Assembly (NCBI GenBank): GCA_963706425.1
Contig: CAVPMN010000001.1
Coordinates: forward strand, 682,001 to 746,000
Source: CAVPMN01 sp963706425
GTDB taxonomy: Bacteria; Actinomycetota; Acidimicrobiia; Acidimicrobiales; Acidimicrobilacustridaceae
Length of the DNA stretch: 64,000 bases
Direction of reading: 5' to 3'
The notes under the pieces are model-generated. The model worked only from the letters and a program-made list of their open reading frames with translations, was not told the origin of the DNA and made no database searches. Below, in pieces: positions 17,274 through 26,117 of this stretch. Numbering within the stretch: the first letter of the stretch is position 1; each line of letters begins with the position of its first letter. A program made the translations under genes and the position numbers.

Positions 17274-18455
17274 TCAGCCCTTCGGGAGGCCGAGGATGCG
17301 CTCGGCGATGATGTTCCGCTGGATCTGGCTGGTGCCGGCCGCGATGGTGAACGAGGTCGAGCGCAGACGCTCCTCGACGAACGAGCCGCTGGCCAGCTCG
17401 CCGACGTCGTCGCGGCTGAGTCCGGCCCGGCCGAGCACGCGCATGGCCAGATCGGTCATGCGCTGGAAGAGCTCGGAGTAGTACACCTTCACGACCGAGC
17501 CGGCCGGACCGGGCACACCGTGGCGTTCGGCCTGGGCCAGGTTGCGCTTGGTCATGGCCCACAGCGCGTCCATCTCGGCCTGCAGGTGGCCGATCTCGCG
17601 ACGAAGGGCGGCGTCGTCCCACGCCGTACCCGAACGGCTGGTGACCTTCTTGGCCAGCTGGGCCAGCTCGCCGATCATGCGGTTGGTCTCGACCAGATCC
17701 GAGATGAAACCGGTGCCGCGCTCGAAGCTGAAGGTGACCATGGCGACCCGCCAGCCGTCGTTCTCGTCGCCCACCCGCTGGGTCACCGGCACCCGGGCTC
17801 CGTCGAAGAAGACCTCGCCGAACTCCGACGAGCCGACGATGGTGTTGATGTCGCGGATCTCGATGCCGGGCGTGTCCATCGGGAAGATGAGCCACGTGAT
17901 GCCCCGGTGCTTCGAGTCGGGGTCGGTGCGCACCAGCAGCTCGCAGTAGTCGGCGACCTGGGCGAAGCTGGTCCAGATCTTCTGGCCCGTGATGACGTAC
18001 TCGTCACCGTCGCGGATGGCCCGACACGACAGCGACGCCAGGTCGGAGCCGGCGCCCGGCTCGGAGAACCCCTGGCACCACACCTCCTCGCCGCGCAGGA
18101 TGCGGGGCAGGTGGTGCTGCTTCTGCTCCTCGGTGCCCTCGGTCATGATCGTCGGCCCGCAGTGCAACAAGCCGACGAAGTTGACCCCGATGTAGGGCGC
18201 ACCTGCGAGGGTGGTCTCCTCGAGGTAGATCAGCTGCTCGGTGAGGGTGGCGCCGCGACCGCCGTACTCCTTCGGCCAGTTGATGCCGGCGTAGCCCGCC
18301 TCGTAGAGCTTGCGCTGCCAGCCGGTGTCGTACTCACGGCGGCCCACCCAGTCGTCGGGTGCGGGTTTGGCGGGCAGCGTCGGGAGCACCTCGGACAACC
18401 ACTCGCGCAGCTCCTTGCGGAACTGCTCCTCTGCCTCGGTGTAACGCAGGTCCAC
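17274..18455 (-). CDS. Acyl-CoA dehydrogenase, partner of short subunit
   Basis: A 393-residue enzyme with MDLRYTEAEEQFRKELREW, WCQGFSEPGAGSDLAS, VITGQKIWTSFAQVADY and the C-terminal AAGTSQIQRNIIAERILGLP. These give a complete FadE-type fold, including FAD contacts. It is immediately upstream of the short subunit gene and probably makes a heteromeric dehydrogenase with it. No KstR-type site is visible upstream. The substrate is likely a branched or steroid side-chain acyl-CoA, by analogy only. Confidence 0.9.
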   Translation of the reverse strand: MDLRYTEAEEQFRKELREWLSEVLPTLPAKPAPDDWVGRREYDTGWQRKLYEAGYAGINWPKEYGGRGATLTEQLIYLEETTLAGAPYIGVNFVGLLHCGPTIMTEGTEEQKQHHLPRILRGEEVWCQGFSEPGAGSDLASLSCRAIRDGDEYVITGQKIWTSFAQVADYCELLVRTDPDSKHRGITWLIFPMDTPGIEIRDINTIVGSSEFGEVFFDGARVPVTQRVGDENDGWRVAMVTFSFERGTGFISDLVETNRMIGELAQLAKKVTSRSGTAWDDAALRREIGHLQAEMDALWAMTKRNLAQAERHGVPGPAGSVVKVYYSELFQRMTDLAMRVLGRAGLSRDDVGELASGSFVEERLRSTSFTIAAGTSQIQRNIIAERILGLPKG

Positions 18456-18526
18456 GCTGGGGCTCCTCGGCCGACGAAATCTGACGCCACGTTAGGTGAG
18501 CGTTCGGCGACTCAGCTAGCCGGGGC

Positions 18527-19216
18527 TCAGGAGAAGAGCGACGTGTCCGGGGGCACGGCGAGCCGGCGCGCGAGCGTGACCTGGGCACCCGAGAACGTGT
18601 GACAGCTCTCGGCCATCACCGACCAGTCGATGTCGGTGGCCATCTCGAAGCTGCTCCAGTCGAGCTCGTAGTAACCCATCGCGACGGCGATGGCGCGCCG
18701 CATCACCCGCAATGCCTCGCGGGTGTCGTCGTCGACCGAGGCGACCGCAAGGCGGTCCCGCCAACCACGGTCGGCGAAGTGCAGTCCTGCGTACGGCCCC
18801 GGGCTGGTGATCACCCAGTCGTCGAGACGCCATCCGAGATGGGGTTCGGCGTCTCGGGTGAGCGAGGCGCCGTGCGGGGTGACCTCGACGTCGTAGCGAC
18901 GATGCTCGTGGCGGCGGGAGGCCAACGCCACCAAGTCGTTCACATGCACACACGTGTCCGCGCGGGGCGACGAATAGAGGCGATCAGCCGCCTCGTCGAT
19001 CGACCCCAACGTCGAGCGCGCCGACGGCAGCGCCCCGGGACAGGTCGTCCACGGATGACGGTGCGAGGTGGCCTCGGCTCCGATCACCGAGTCGCCGCGC
19101 ACCGACAGCGTCACCTCGAAGCCGTGGAACGGGTCGTCGAGGCGAGCACGAGCGGTCTCGGTGCCTCCCGGGCCGTCGGCGCAGTCGACCACGAGCACTC
19201 GGGTATAGGGGGCCAT
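18527..19216 (-). CDS. DUF2889-like protein
   Basis: A 229-residue protein. The stretch TTCPGALPSARSTLGS followed by DTCVHVNDLVALA resembles the DUF2889 pattern CPGA...L.G...C.HL.(E/D)L, a family of unknown function often found near aromatic and steroid catabolic genes. The C-terminus has no clear motif. It lies 12 bases beyond the patatin gene stop in the same direction and is probably cotranscribed. Family call is moderate. Confidence 0.6.
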   Translation of the reverse strand: MAPYTRVLVVDCADGPGGTETARARLDDPFHGFEVTLSVRGDSVIGAEATSHRHPWTTCPGALPSARSTLGSIDEAADRLYSSPRADTCVHVNDLVALASRRHEHRRYDVEVTPHGASLTRDAEPHLGWRLDDWVITSPGPYAGLHFADRGWRDRLAVASVDDDTREALRVMRRAIAVAMGYYELDWSSFEMATDIDWSVMAESCHTFSGAQVTLARRLAVPPDTSLFS

Positions 19217-19228
19217 GGCACGCGGAGG

Positions 19229-22200
19229 CTATCGACGCGGCAGCAGACGACGCACGGTGCGGTCCCACCCGACCGCCAGCAACACGCCGATCAGCACCAG
19301 ACCACCCAGGACGACGATGAGATCGAGCGCACCCAGTTCGGACGATCGATCGATGACCCACCGCCGCCAAGCGTCGTCGGCACTGCCGTGGAGCAGCCGG
19401 TCGAACACCGCCGGGTAGAACGCCACGATCAGCACCATGGCGATCAGCTCGACCACCAGTCGGATCGGGAACCGGCGGTTCGCCTCGCCGGGCCCGACCC
19501 GCCGCCGACGAGCGGCGAGGGCCACCGCGGTTCGTCGCGACCACGACACGAGCCAGAACGCCACCCCGATCCAGATCAGCACCGCTGCCACGCTGAAGCG
19601 GTTGAGGAACAACGTGTTCTTCCACGCCGGGTCGGGCACCTCTTCGCTCACCGAGGCCGATCCGTCCTCGATCAACACCGACGCCGAGCCGCTGAAGGTC
19701 TCGGTGCGCTCGGCTCCGTCGCCGTCGATGATGCGCAGGCGCAGGTCGCCCGTCGCCGTGAGCTCGTCGCCGGTCAGGGCCACCTCCGAAGGCTCGGTCG
19801 CCGGCTCCGACGTGATGATCTCGCTCATCGAGTCGCCGATCAGGGCCAGGGCGACCACCAGCAGGGCGAGGAGCACCGGCCACTGCGACCACAGACCCGA
19901 GCGCAGGATGGCCAAGCCGACACCCACCAGGAGGACGACCGCGGCGAGGAAGACGAAGCCGCTCGCCACCTCGAAGTCGAAGAGGCGCATGGCGACGATC
20001 GCACCGGCAACCGCGAAGATCAGGGCGCTGGCCGCGATGCCGGTGCGCGTCATGGTCGTGGTCGAGTGGGTCACCGCGTAGATCGCCAGCCCGGCCTGTC
20101 GCAGCGGGCGGGCGATGCGTCCCGGCCAGCCCACGCCGGCGTGGTCTCCGGTGACCAGGTTCGCGGCCACGACGGCAGCCGCGCCGGCCGTACGGGTGAG
20201 CGAATCCGAGCCGACCTCGGTGGTGGCGTTCTCCTCGCCGACCCGACAGAGCCTCAGCAGCTCACGCACGTCGTCGTCGTTGAGGGTGCGCCCGCCGGCC
20301 GTGCGGCGATCGCACTCGTCGACGAACCGGCCGCCGTCGGGAGGCGCATCGGTCGTGGCGCGCACGGCCGCCGCCACCAACGGCAGCTCGCGGCGGGCGA
20401 TGTCGAGCTGCACGCGCTCGGCCACCCGTGCTGCGCAGAGGGGCAACGTCCGGGGCGTCAGCAGGGTCTCCTGCTCGAGATAGAGGAGCTCCTCGTCGAT
20501 GTCGTCGGGCGGGCCGTCGACACCCCCGACGCGCTCGAGCCCGGGCAGTGCCCGCACGTCGTCGCTGTCGAGGTCGAGTTGGCGCAGTCGGGCGGGATCG
20601 AGCAGCAACAAGACGAGCTGGTAGGCCCCGTCGAGGCGGCCCCACATCCAGTCGTTGGCCCTCCAGGACGGCTTGAGGAAGGCACCGAGACGGCCGAACT
20701 CCGGACCGGCGAGCTTGTCGTCGGGTTGGCGCGCCGGATCGACGAGGTTCTCGGCGTTCCAGCTCACCTCCATCAGCTCGACGATCTGCTGGCGGCTCTC
20801 GGCCTGGCCGAGCGCGGTGAGCACGACGTGCAGCGCGAGCACCTCGTCGAGCACCGCAGCCGGCGACGTCCCCGCCGCGGGGGTCAACAGCGCCAGCGTG
20901 GCGCGGAGCTGCCTGCGGTCTTCGTCGACCTCCGGGGCCAGCCGCCCTTCCTGATCGAGCTCGTCGAGCACGCGTGCGATGGCCGGCATCACGTCGACCG
21001 CCACGGTGGCGAGTGCCACCGCGCTGTCCCACAGCCGTTGCTTGGCCGATTGCTGGGCCGTCGCCGGGTCGGGATAGGCCCCGCCTGGGGTGAAGGGCCA
21101 CTGCTCATAGCTCTCGTAGGCCCACTTCACGAGGTTGGGTGTGGCCCCGTCGAGCAGCGACAGGCGATGAGCCCAGTAGGAGTCGTCGGTGCGGCGGAGG
21201 TCGTCGAGCACCCCGAGCTGCACGAACGCCGCCTCTTTGGCGGTGACGAGCGCAGCCCACTCCCGTTCGGTGGCGAACAACGGCAGGCGCAGCGTGCGCC
21301 CGATCAGGTCGAGCAACACGCCTGCCAGGTACTCCACGGGCGAGATGCCCCACGGCCACGGCGGTGTCACCGGATCGAGCTGGCGCGGGATCCAGACATC
21401 GGTGGCCTCGCGCAACACCCCCTCGATGGCGCGGAGATCGACGAAGGTCTGGTCGAGCCGCACGGTCTCGCGAGCGCGATCGAGCGTGTGCAACACCGAG
21501 CCGCTGGCCCGCACCTCTCGGAACCGGCCGAACATCCCCTCCGCCATCTGCCGCAGCGAGAGTCGGGATGACGACGAGGACCCGATCGCGACGAGTTGAG
21601 CAAGGGCTTGGCGGGCGTCGACGCTGCGCTCGACTCGGCGGTTGCGGGCCCGCATGTCGTCGACGTCGGCCGCGATGCTCTCATTGCGTGGCGCGTTCAC
21701 GCTCGCACCGACCACCTCGACCAGCGTCGGCAGATCGTCGAGCGGATCGGCGACGACCCGCTCCGGCAGACCGGCGGGCGTCGGGTTGACGAACAGCGCC
21801 ACCCGTCGCACCTCGGTCTGGGCGGGCTTGCGATAGATGCGCTCGAGCGCCTCGCCCAGTGGGAGGTTCACGGTCACGCCGCCGTCGACCGCCCACCGGC
21901 TGACACCGAAGGTCGCCCGGTCGGCGCGGAACGCGGGACGTCCCGAGGTCGATTCGCCGATCGGGAGATAGCTCGGCTCGAACACCCCGGGGATCGACGC
22001 CGACGTGCGCGCTGCGAGCGCGACCCGCTCCGCCCAACGCTTGTCGGTGGGATCGGCGAAGTCGCGCTCGTCGAAGAGCAACCGGTGAGCCTGGCGCGTC
22101 TCGTTCAACCGGCGCTCGAAATCGTCGAAGCGGGAGGTCGGATCTCCCTCGAGCGTGGTGACGGTGACGGCCAGGTCGGTCTCGCGCCGACCCCGCCCAG

Positions 22201-22639
22201 GGGTGGTGTCGTCGGAGCGCTTGGCATGAGCGAGCGACTTCAGCACTTTGGTGAGCTGGGGCCAGAAGTACTCGTCGCCCTTCAACAGCGACGGCGGATG
22301 ACGCTCGTTCGGCGATCGGAGCAGCGCGGGCAACGAGCCGAGTCGCATCCAGAGGTCGCGCAGCCCGACCACGTCGGCCGTCGGCACGCGCATCGACCAT
22401 GCAGCCGAGAGCAACACGCCGTTCAGCCCGCCCGCACTCGTGCCGGTGACCACGTCGACCAGCGCATCGGTCGCCGTCAGATCGAGCAGTTGCCGGTAGG
22501 GGTCGTGTTCACCCGGGTCGTCGTCGCGGCAGTTCACCACCCGATAGAGCTCGGCCGTGACGCCACCCATCCAGACCGCCAGGCTGGTGCCGCCGGTCAT
22601 CACCGGTGCGATGCGCAGCTCACGGCGTCCTGTGACCAT
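19229..22639 (-). CDS. Patatin-like phospholipase with DUF3376-type membrane C-terminus
   Basis: About 1136 residues from the ATG at 22639 (GGGAGGG upstream). The N-terminal patatin domain has the oxyanion loop GGTSLAVWMGG (16-26), nucleophile motif GTSAG (Ser about 68) and the catalytic Asp in AVDGGVTVNLPLG. This Ser-Asp dyad hydrolyses acyl esters of lipids. The long middle region is DUF3376-like. The last third has about six membrane segments (for example AGLAIYAVTHSTTT flank, FVFLAAVVLLVGVGLAIL, VELIAMVLIVAFYPAVF), so it is membrane anchored. It may remodel membrane lipids or release fatty acids. Confidence 0.85.
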   Translation of the reverse strand: MVTGRRELRIAPVMTGGTSLAVWMGGVTAELYRVVNCRDDDPGEHDPYRQLLDLTATDALVDVVTGTSAGGLNGVLLSAAWSMRVPTADVVGLRDLWMRLGSLPALLRSPNERHPPSLLKGDEYFWPQLTKVLKSLAHAKRSDDTTPGRGRRETDLAVTVTTLEGDPTSRFDDFERRLNETRQAHRLLFDERDFADPTDKRWAERVALAARTSASIPGVFEPSYLPIGESTSGRPAFRADRATFGVSRWAVDGGVTVNLPLGEALERIYRKPAQTEVRRVALFVNPTPAGLPERVVADPLDDLPTLVEVVGASVNAPRNESIAADVDDMRARNRRVERSVDARQALAQLVAIGSSSSSRLSLRQMAEGMFGRFREVRASGSVLHTLDRARETVRLDQTFVDLRAIEGVLREATDVWIPRQLDPVTPPWPWGISPVEYLAGVLLDLIGRTLRLPLFATEREWAALVTAKEAAFVQLGVLDDLRRTDDSYWAHRLSLLDGATPNLVKWAYESYEQWPFTPGGAYPDPATAQQSAKQRLWDSAVALATVAVDVMPAIARVLDELDQEGRLAPEVDEDRRQLRATLALLTPAAGTSPAAVLDEVLALHVVLTALGQAESRQQIVELMEVSWNAENLVDPARQPDDKLAGPEFGRLGAFLKPSWRANDWMWGRLDGAYQLVLLLLDPARLRQLDLDSDDVRALPGLERVGGVDGPPDDIDEELLYLEQETLLTPRTLPLCAARVAERVQLDIARRELPLVAAAVRATTDAPPDGGRFVDECDRRTAGGRTLNDDDVRELLRLCRVGEENATTEVGSDSLTRTAGAAAVVAANLVTGDHAGVGWPGRIARPLRQAGLAIYAVTHSTTTMTRTGIAASALIFAVAGAIVAMRLFDFEVASGFVFLAAVVLLVGVGLAILRSGLWSQWPVLLALLVVALALIGDSMSEIITSEPATEPSEVALTGDELTATGDLRLRIIDGDGAERTETFSGSASVLIEDGSASVSEEVPDPAWKNTLFLNRFSVAAVLIWIGVAFWLVSWSRRTAVALAARRRRVGPGEANRRFPIRLVVELIAMVLIVAFYPAVFDRLLHGSADDAWRRWVIDRSSELGALDLIVVLGGLVLIGVLLAVGWDRTVRRLLPRR

Positions 22640-22761
22640 CTCGACCCTCCCGACCCGCCAGCCGCGAGCCCGACCCGACCCTAGCGACGGCGGGCAGGCG
22701 CCGCGGTGCCCGCCCGACTCACACCCATTGGCCTGCAGGTGCGCCGGTAGGCTCGCCGCCG

Positions 22762-23901
22762 ATGAGCGCTGCGCCCGATCCCACACCTGCTCACGTCGAG
22801 CAGCTGGGCGACACCGACAAGGTGGCATCGAGGCTGCTGATGCTGGCCGACGGGAACTTTCGCGGCTACAGCGCGCTCTACGACCGCATCGCCCGCTGCT
22901 GGGCCGACGACGACGTGGCGTTGGCGGCCACCGTCGGCATCGCCCGCCCGAGGGATGTCTCGATCAAGGTGCTCGCGGCGATCCACTTGATCACCCTGCT
23001 CGAGCCCGAGCTCGCGCTCGCCCAGATCTACCGCGGTGCCCCGGGCGACCCATGGCCTCCGTTTCGCGAGTTGCTGCTCGCCCGCCGTGACGAGGTGGCC
23101 GACATCGTCGCCGGGCACTCGATCCAGACCAACGAGGTGGGTCGGTCCGCCCTGCTCGTGCCCGCCATCACCTGGGCCCGTCATGCCCTCGATGCCGACC
23201 AACCACTCGCCCTGGTCGAGATCGGCCCGAGCGCGGGCCTCAACCTGCTCTTCGATCGCTACCACGTCGCCTACAGCGACGGCCGCGTGTGCGGCGACCC
23301 GAGCTCACCAGTCCGTCTGCAGTGCGAGCTCAACGGGGTGTTGCCGCCGCCACTCCCCGACCCACCGCTCACCATCGCCCACCGCCTCGGCCTCGACCTC
23401 TCGCCCATCGACGCGGCCGATCCCGATGCCACCCGTTGGCTCGAAGCCTGCCTGTGGCCCGACGTGCCCGACCGCCTCGAGCGGCTCCGGGGGGCGTTGA
23501 CCCTTGCCCGCCACGATCCTCCCGAGCTGCGCAGCGGCGACGCCGTCGAGCTGCTCGGGCCCGTCCTCGACGGCTTGCCGGCCGACTGCCTGCCGGTTGT
23601 CTTCTCGACCTGGGCCATCGCCTACCTCTCGGCTGACGATCGCCGAGAGGTCCACGATCTGGTGGCCGAGCGCGCGGCGAACCGCGACCTCGCACTGATC
23701 ACCGCCGAGTATCCGCATGTGATGCCTTGGATCCCGCCGGCACGACCACCGGCGGTCGACGAGGGGGTCGACGCCACCCTCATCGGCGCAAGTGTGTGGC
23801 GCGACGGGGTGGAGCAGGCGCAACCGATCGGCTGGGCCCACGCCCACGGCCAGTGGCTCGACTGGATCGCACCCGTTCCGGCAAGGGACGGGGCCACGTG
23901 A
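22762..23901 (+). CDS. DUF2332 family protein
   Basis: A 379-residue protein. The signature VEIGPSAGLNLLFDRYHVAY (about residues 153-172) and the N-terminal NFRGYSALYDRIARCWADD identify DUF2332, a common actinobacterial family of unknown function. It overlaps the downstream Nudix gene by 4 bases (GTGA), so the two are translationally coupled. The glycine motif could suggest nucleotide or SAM binding, but this is unproven. Confidence 0.85.
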   Translation: MSAAPDPTPAHVEQLGDTDKVASRLLMLADGNFRGYSALYDRIARCWADDDVALAATVGIARPRDVSIKVLAAIHLITLLEPELALAQIYRGAPGDPWPPFRELLLARRDEVADIVAGHSIQTNEVGRSALLVPAITWARHALDADQPLALVEIGPSAGLNLLFDRYHVAYSDGRVCGDPSSPVRLQCELNGVLPPPLPDPPLTIAHRLGLDLSPIDAADPDATRWLEACLWPDVPDRLERLRGALTLARHDPPELRSGDAVELLGPVLDGLPADCLPVVFSTWAIAYLSADDRREVHDLVAERAANRDLALITAEYPHVMPWIPPARPPAVDEGVDATLIGASVWRDGVEQAQPIGWAHAHGQWLDWIAPVPARDGAT

Positions 23902-24417
23902 GCCCGTTCACCCTCCGGCGCAGCGCGGCGCGGGTCGTCCTGCTCGACGCACGCGGGCACGTCCTGCTCATCAACGCCTCCGACCCGGCCGATCGCTCGA
24001 AGCCACCGTGGTGGGAGATCCCGGGCGGCGGCATGGACCCGCACGAGTCGAGCGCCGAAGCCGCAGCACGCGAGCTGTGGGAGGAGGCGGGCATCCGTGA
24101 CGCCCGAGTCGGTCCGTGCGTGTGGGTGCAGCACGCCAAGTTCAGCTTCGGTGGCTACCACTTCGATCAGCACGAGCGGGTGCACGTGGCGTGGCTCGAC
24201 CGCGAAGGCGACGAAGGCTCGCATCGCGCCGCGGGACTAGAAGCGCTCGAGGCCCTGGCCTTCAACGGTCACCGGTGGTGGGCCCTCGACGATCTGCTGG
24301 CGTCGGACGAGCCTGTGCTCCCCCACCGGCTTCGTGATCACCTCCCCGACCTGGTCGCCGGACGAGCTTCCCGATCCACCGCTCGACATCACTTGGCCCG
24401 ACGCGCCGGCCAACTGA
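23898..24417 (+). CDS. Nudix hydrolase (C-terminal frameshift)
   Basis: GTG start at 23898 overlapping the previous stop. The Nudix box is complete: GGGMDPHESSAEAAARELW followed by EEAGI fits GX5EX7REUXEEXGU and would bind the metal and diphosphate. The reading frame breaks near 24345-24360; shifting gives the tail ELPDPPLDITWPDAPAN and a stop at 24415-24417, 12 bases before the SDR gene. Without the shift it would run well into the SDR gene. It hydrolyses a nucleoside-diphosphate-linked substrate, type unknown. Confidence 0.8.
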
Positions 24418-24429
24418 CAGACTCCCGCG

Positions 24430-25188
24430 ATGTTCGATCTGAGCGGCAGGGTCGCGTTGGTCACCGGTGCGGGACAGAACGTCGGGGCCGAGATCGCGCG
24501 GCTGTTCGCCGCTCAGGGTGCGGCGGTCGCGGTGAACGACTTCTTCGGAGACCGGGCCCGGTCGGTCGCCGACTCCATCACTGACGCCGGCGGCCGCGCC
24601 ATCGGCATCGAGGCCGACATCACCGACCTCGACGACGTCCGCGAGATGATCACGGCGGTCGACAAGGCGATCGGCCCGGTCGACATCCTGGTGAACAACG
24701 CCGGCAACGCCGGGAACGCCGCCGATCCGTGGAACCTCGTGCCGTTCCACGAGACGAGTCCCGAGTCGTGGGCGTCATGGATCGATGTCAACCTCTACGG
24801 CGTCCTGAACTGCTGCCACTGCGTCGCCGGCGGCATGGCCGAGCGCGGATGGGGTCGCATCATCACCATCGTCAGCGACGCCGGGCGCACGGGCGAGGGG
24901 CTGATGGCGGTCTATTGCGCGGCAAAGGCCGGCGCGGCGGGGTTCAGTCGGTCGATCGCCAAGGAGCTCGGGCCGCGTGGCGTCACCGCCAACGCCATCG
25001 CCCTCGGCACGCTCGGACCGCCCGACGGCGACCCTGCCATCGTCGAGCGTCTCGCCCGTCACTATCCCGTGGGGCGCATCGGCTCACCGCCCGACATCGC
25101 GCCGGCCGCGCTGTGGCTGGCGAGCGACGAGGCCGCGTGGGTGACCGGCCAGACCATCCCGGTCAACGGCGGCTACGCCACCAGCTGA
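24430..25188 (+). CDS. Short-chain dehydrogenase/reductase
   Basis: A 252-residue classical SDR. The cofactor motif is TGAGQNVG (about 12-19), with NNAGNAG and the catalytic YCAAK, with Ser in IVSDAG. ND at about residue 37-38 (AVNDFFGD) points to NAD(H) preference. The C-terminus NGGYATS is typical. It follows the Nudix gene closely and may be in its operon. Substrate unknown. Confidence 0.9.
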   Translation: MFDLSGRVALVTGAGQNVGAEIARLFAAQGAAVAVNDFFGDRARSVADSITDAGGRAIGIEADITDLDDVREMITAVDKAIGPVDILVNNAGNAGNAADPWNLVPFHETSPESWASWIDVNLYGVLNCCHCVAGGMAERGWGRIITIVSDAGRTGEGLMAVYCAAKAGAAGFSRSIAKELGPRGVTANAIALGTLGPPDGDPAIVERLARHYPVGRIGSPPDIAPAALWLASDEAAWVTGQTIPVNGGYATS

Positions 25189-25226
25189 ACGATCCTCCGT
25201 TCGCGTCGCGGTTGGACGGCGTGGGC

Positions 25227-26108
25227 TCAGGACGAGACCGCGGCGGCCCGGTCGAAGCAGGGCTGCAACGCGTCGAACGCAGCGGGCACGTCGTCGGCGG
25301 TGAACGCGAAGAACAACGCGGTCACCTGGTCGACCCCGGCCTCGGCGTACTGCTCGATCATGTCGGGGGTGAGCTCGTTGAAGTAGGGGCACACGGTGAC
25401 GGTGACGTCGGCCCGCGAGCGCCCCTCGGCCTCGAGGGCCGCTTCGAGCCGACCCATACCCTCGGACACATCGGGAGGCAGTCGATTGAACGAGTACCAA
25501 CCCTGGCCCACCCGCGCCACCCGACGCAGCGCGGCGTCGCTCTCGCCACCGAAGTGCAGCGGCGGGTGGGGGTCCTGCACCGGCTTCGGGTGCATGTTGC
25601 AGGCCGGCAACGAATAGAACTCGCCCTCGAAGCTCGACGGGTCGTCACACCAGAGCGTGCGCAGCACCGCGAGGTAGTCGTCGGTGCGCTTGCCCCGATT
25701 GGGCCAAGGCGTGTTGACCACCCGGAACTCCTCTTCGAGCCAGCCGACACCGATGCCGAAGTCGACCCGTCCGTTCGACAGCCAGTCGAGGTTCGACACC
25801 TCCTTGGCGGTGTAGACCGGGTTGCGTTGGGGCAACAGGCAGATGCCGGTGCCGAGGCGCACGGTGGTGGTGCACGCGGCGAGGAAGGCCAGCGTGGTGA
25901 ACGGCTCGAGCATCCCCGATCCCGGTGGCGCAGGGATCTTCCCGTCGGGCGAGTAGGGATAGCTCGACGAGTACTCGTCGAAGAGCACGACGTGCTCGGG
26001 CACCCAGATGGCGGCCACACCCCGCTCCTCCGCGTTGGAGCCGAGCGCCTGCAACCAGTCGGGCGTCGAGAAGGGGTTGGCGGTGGGTGCGAAGAGACCG
26101 AGTTCCAT
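25227..26108 (-). CDS. LLM-class F420-type oxidoreductase
   Basis: A 293-residue TIM-barrel protein of the luciferase-like monooxygenase superfamily. Family motifs are AIWVPEHVVL, TTVRLGTGICLLPQRNP, LDWLSNGRVDFGIGVGWLEEE, seen in part, and HFGGESDAALRR. Actinobacterial members of this subgroup commonly use F420. It is tail to tail with the SDR gene and 9 bases upstream of the thiolase stop region. Substrate unknown. Confidence 0.88.
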   Translation of the reverse strand: MELGLFAPTANPFSTPDWLQALGSNAEERGVAAIWVPEHVVLFDEYSSSYPYSPDGKIPAPPGSGMLEPFTTLAFLAACTTTVRLGTGICLLPQRNPVYTAKEVSNLDWLSNGRVDFGIGVGWLEEEFRVVNTPWPNRGKRTDDYLAVLRTLWCDDPSSFEGEFYSLPACNMHPKPVQDPHPPLHFGGESDAALRRVARVGQGWYSFNRLPPDVSEGMGRLEAALEAEGRSRADVTVTVCPYFNELTPDMIEQYAEAGVDQVTALFFAFTADDVPAAFDALQPCFDRAAAVSS

Positions 26109-26117
26109 GTCGATGTT

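Noticed and set aside
15664..17895. A 743-codon frame running through DUF983, palindromes and two dehydrogenases
   Set aside because: Only its last 148 codons (DUF983) are real; the rest is out of frame with the acyl-CoA dehydrogenases and translates the palindromes.
18599..21571. A 990-codon open frame opposite the patatin gene
   Set aside because: It mirrors the patatin coding bias, has low-complexity Arg/His/Gln-rich sequence and no recognisable motif.
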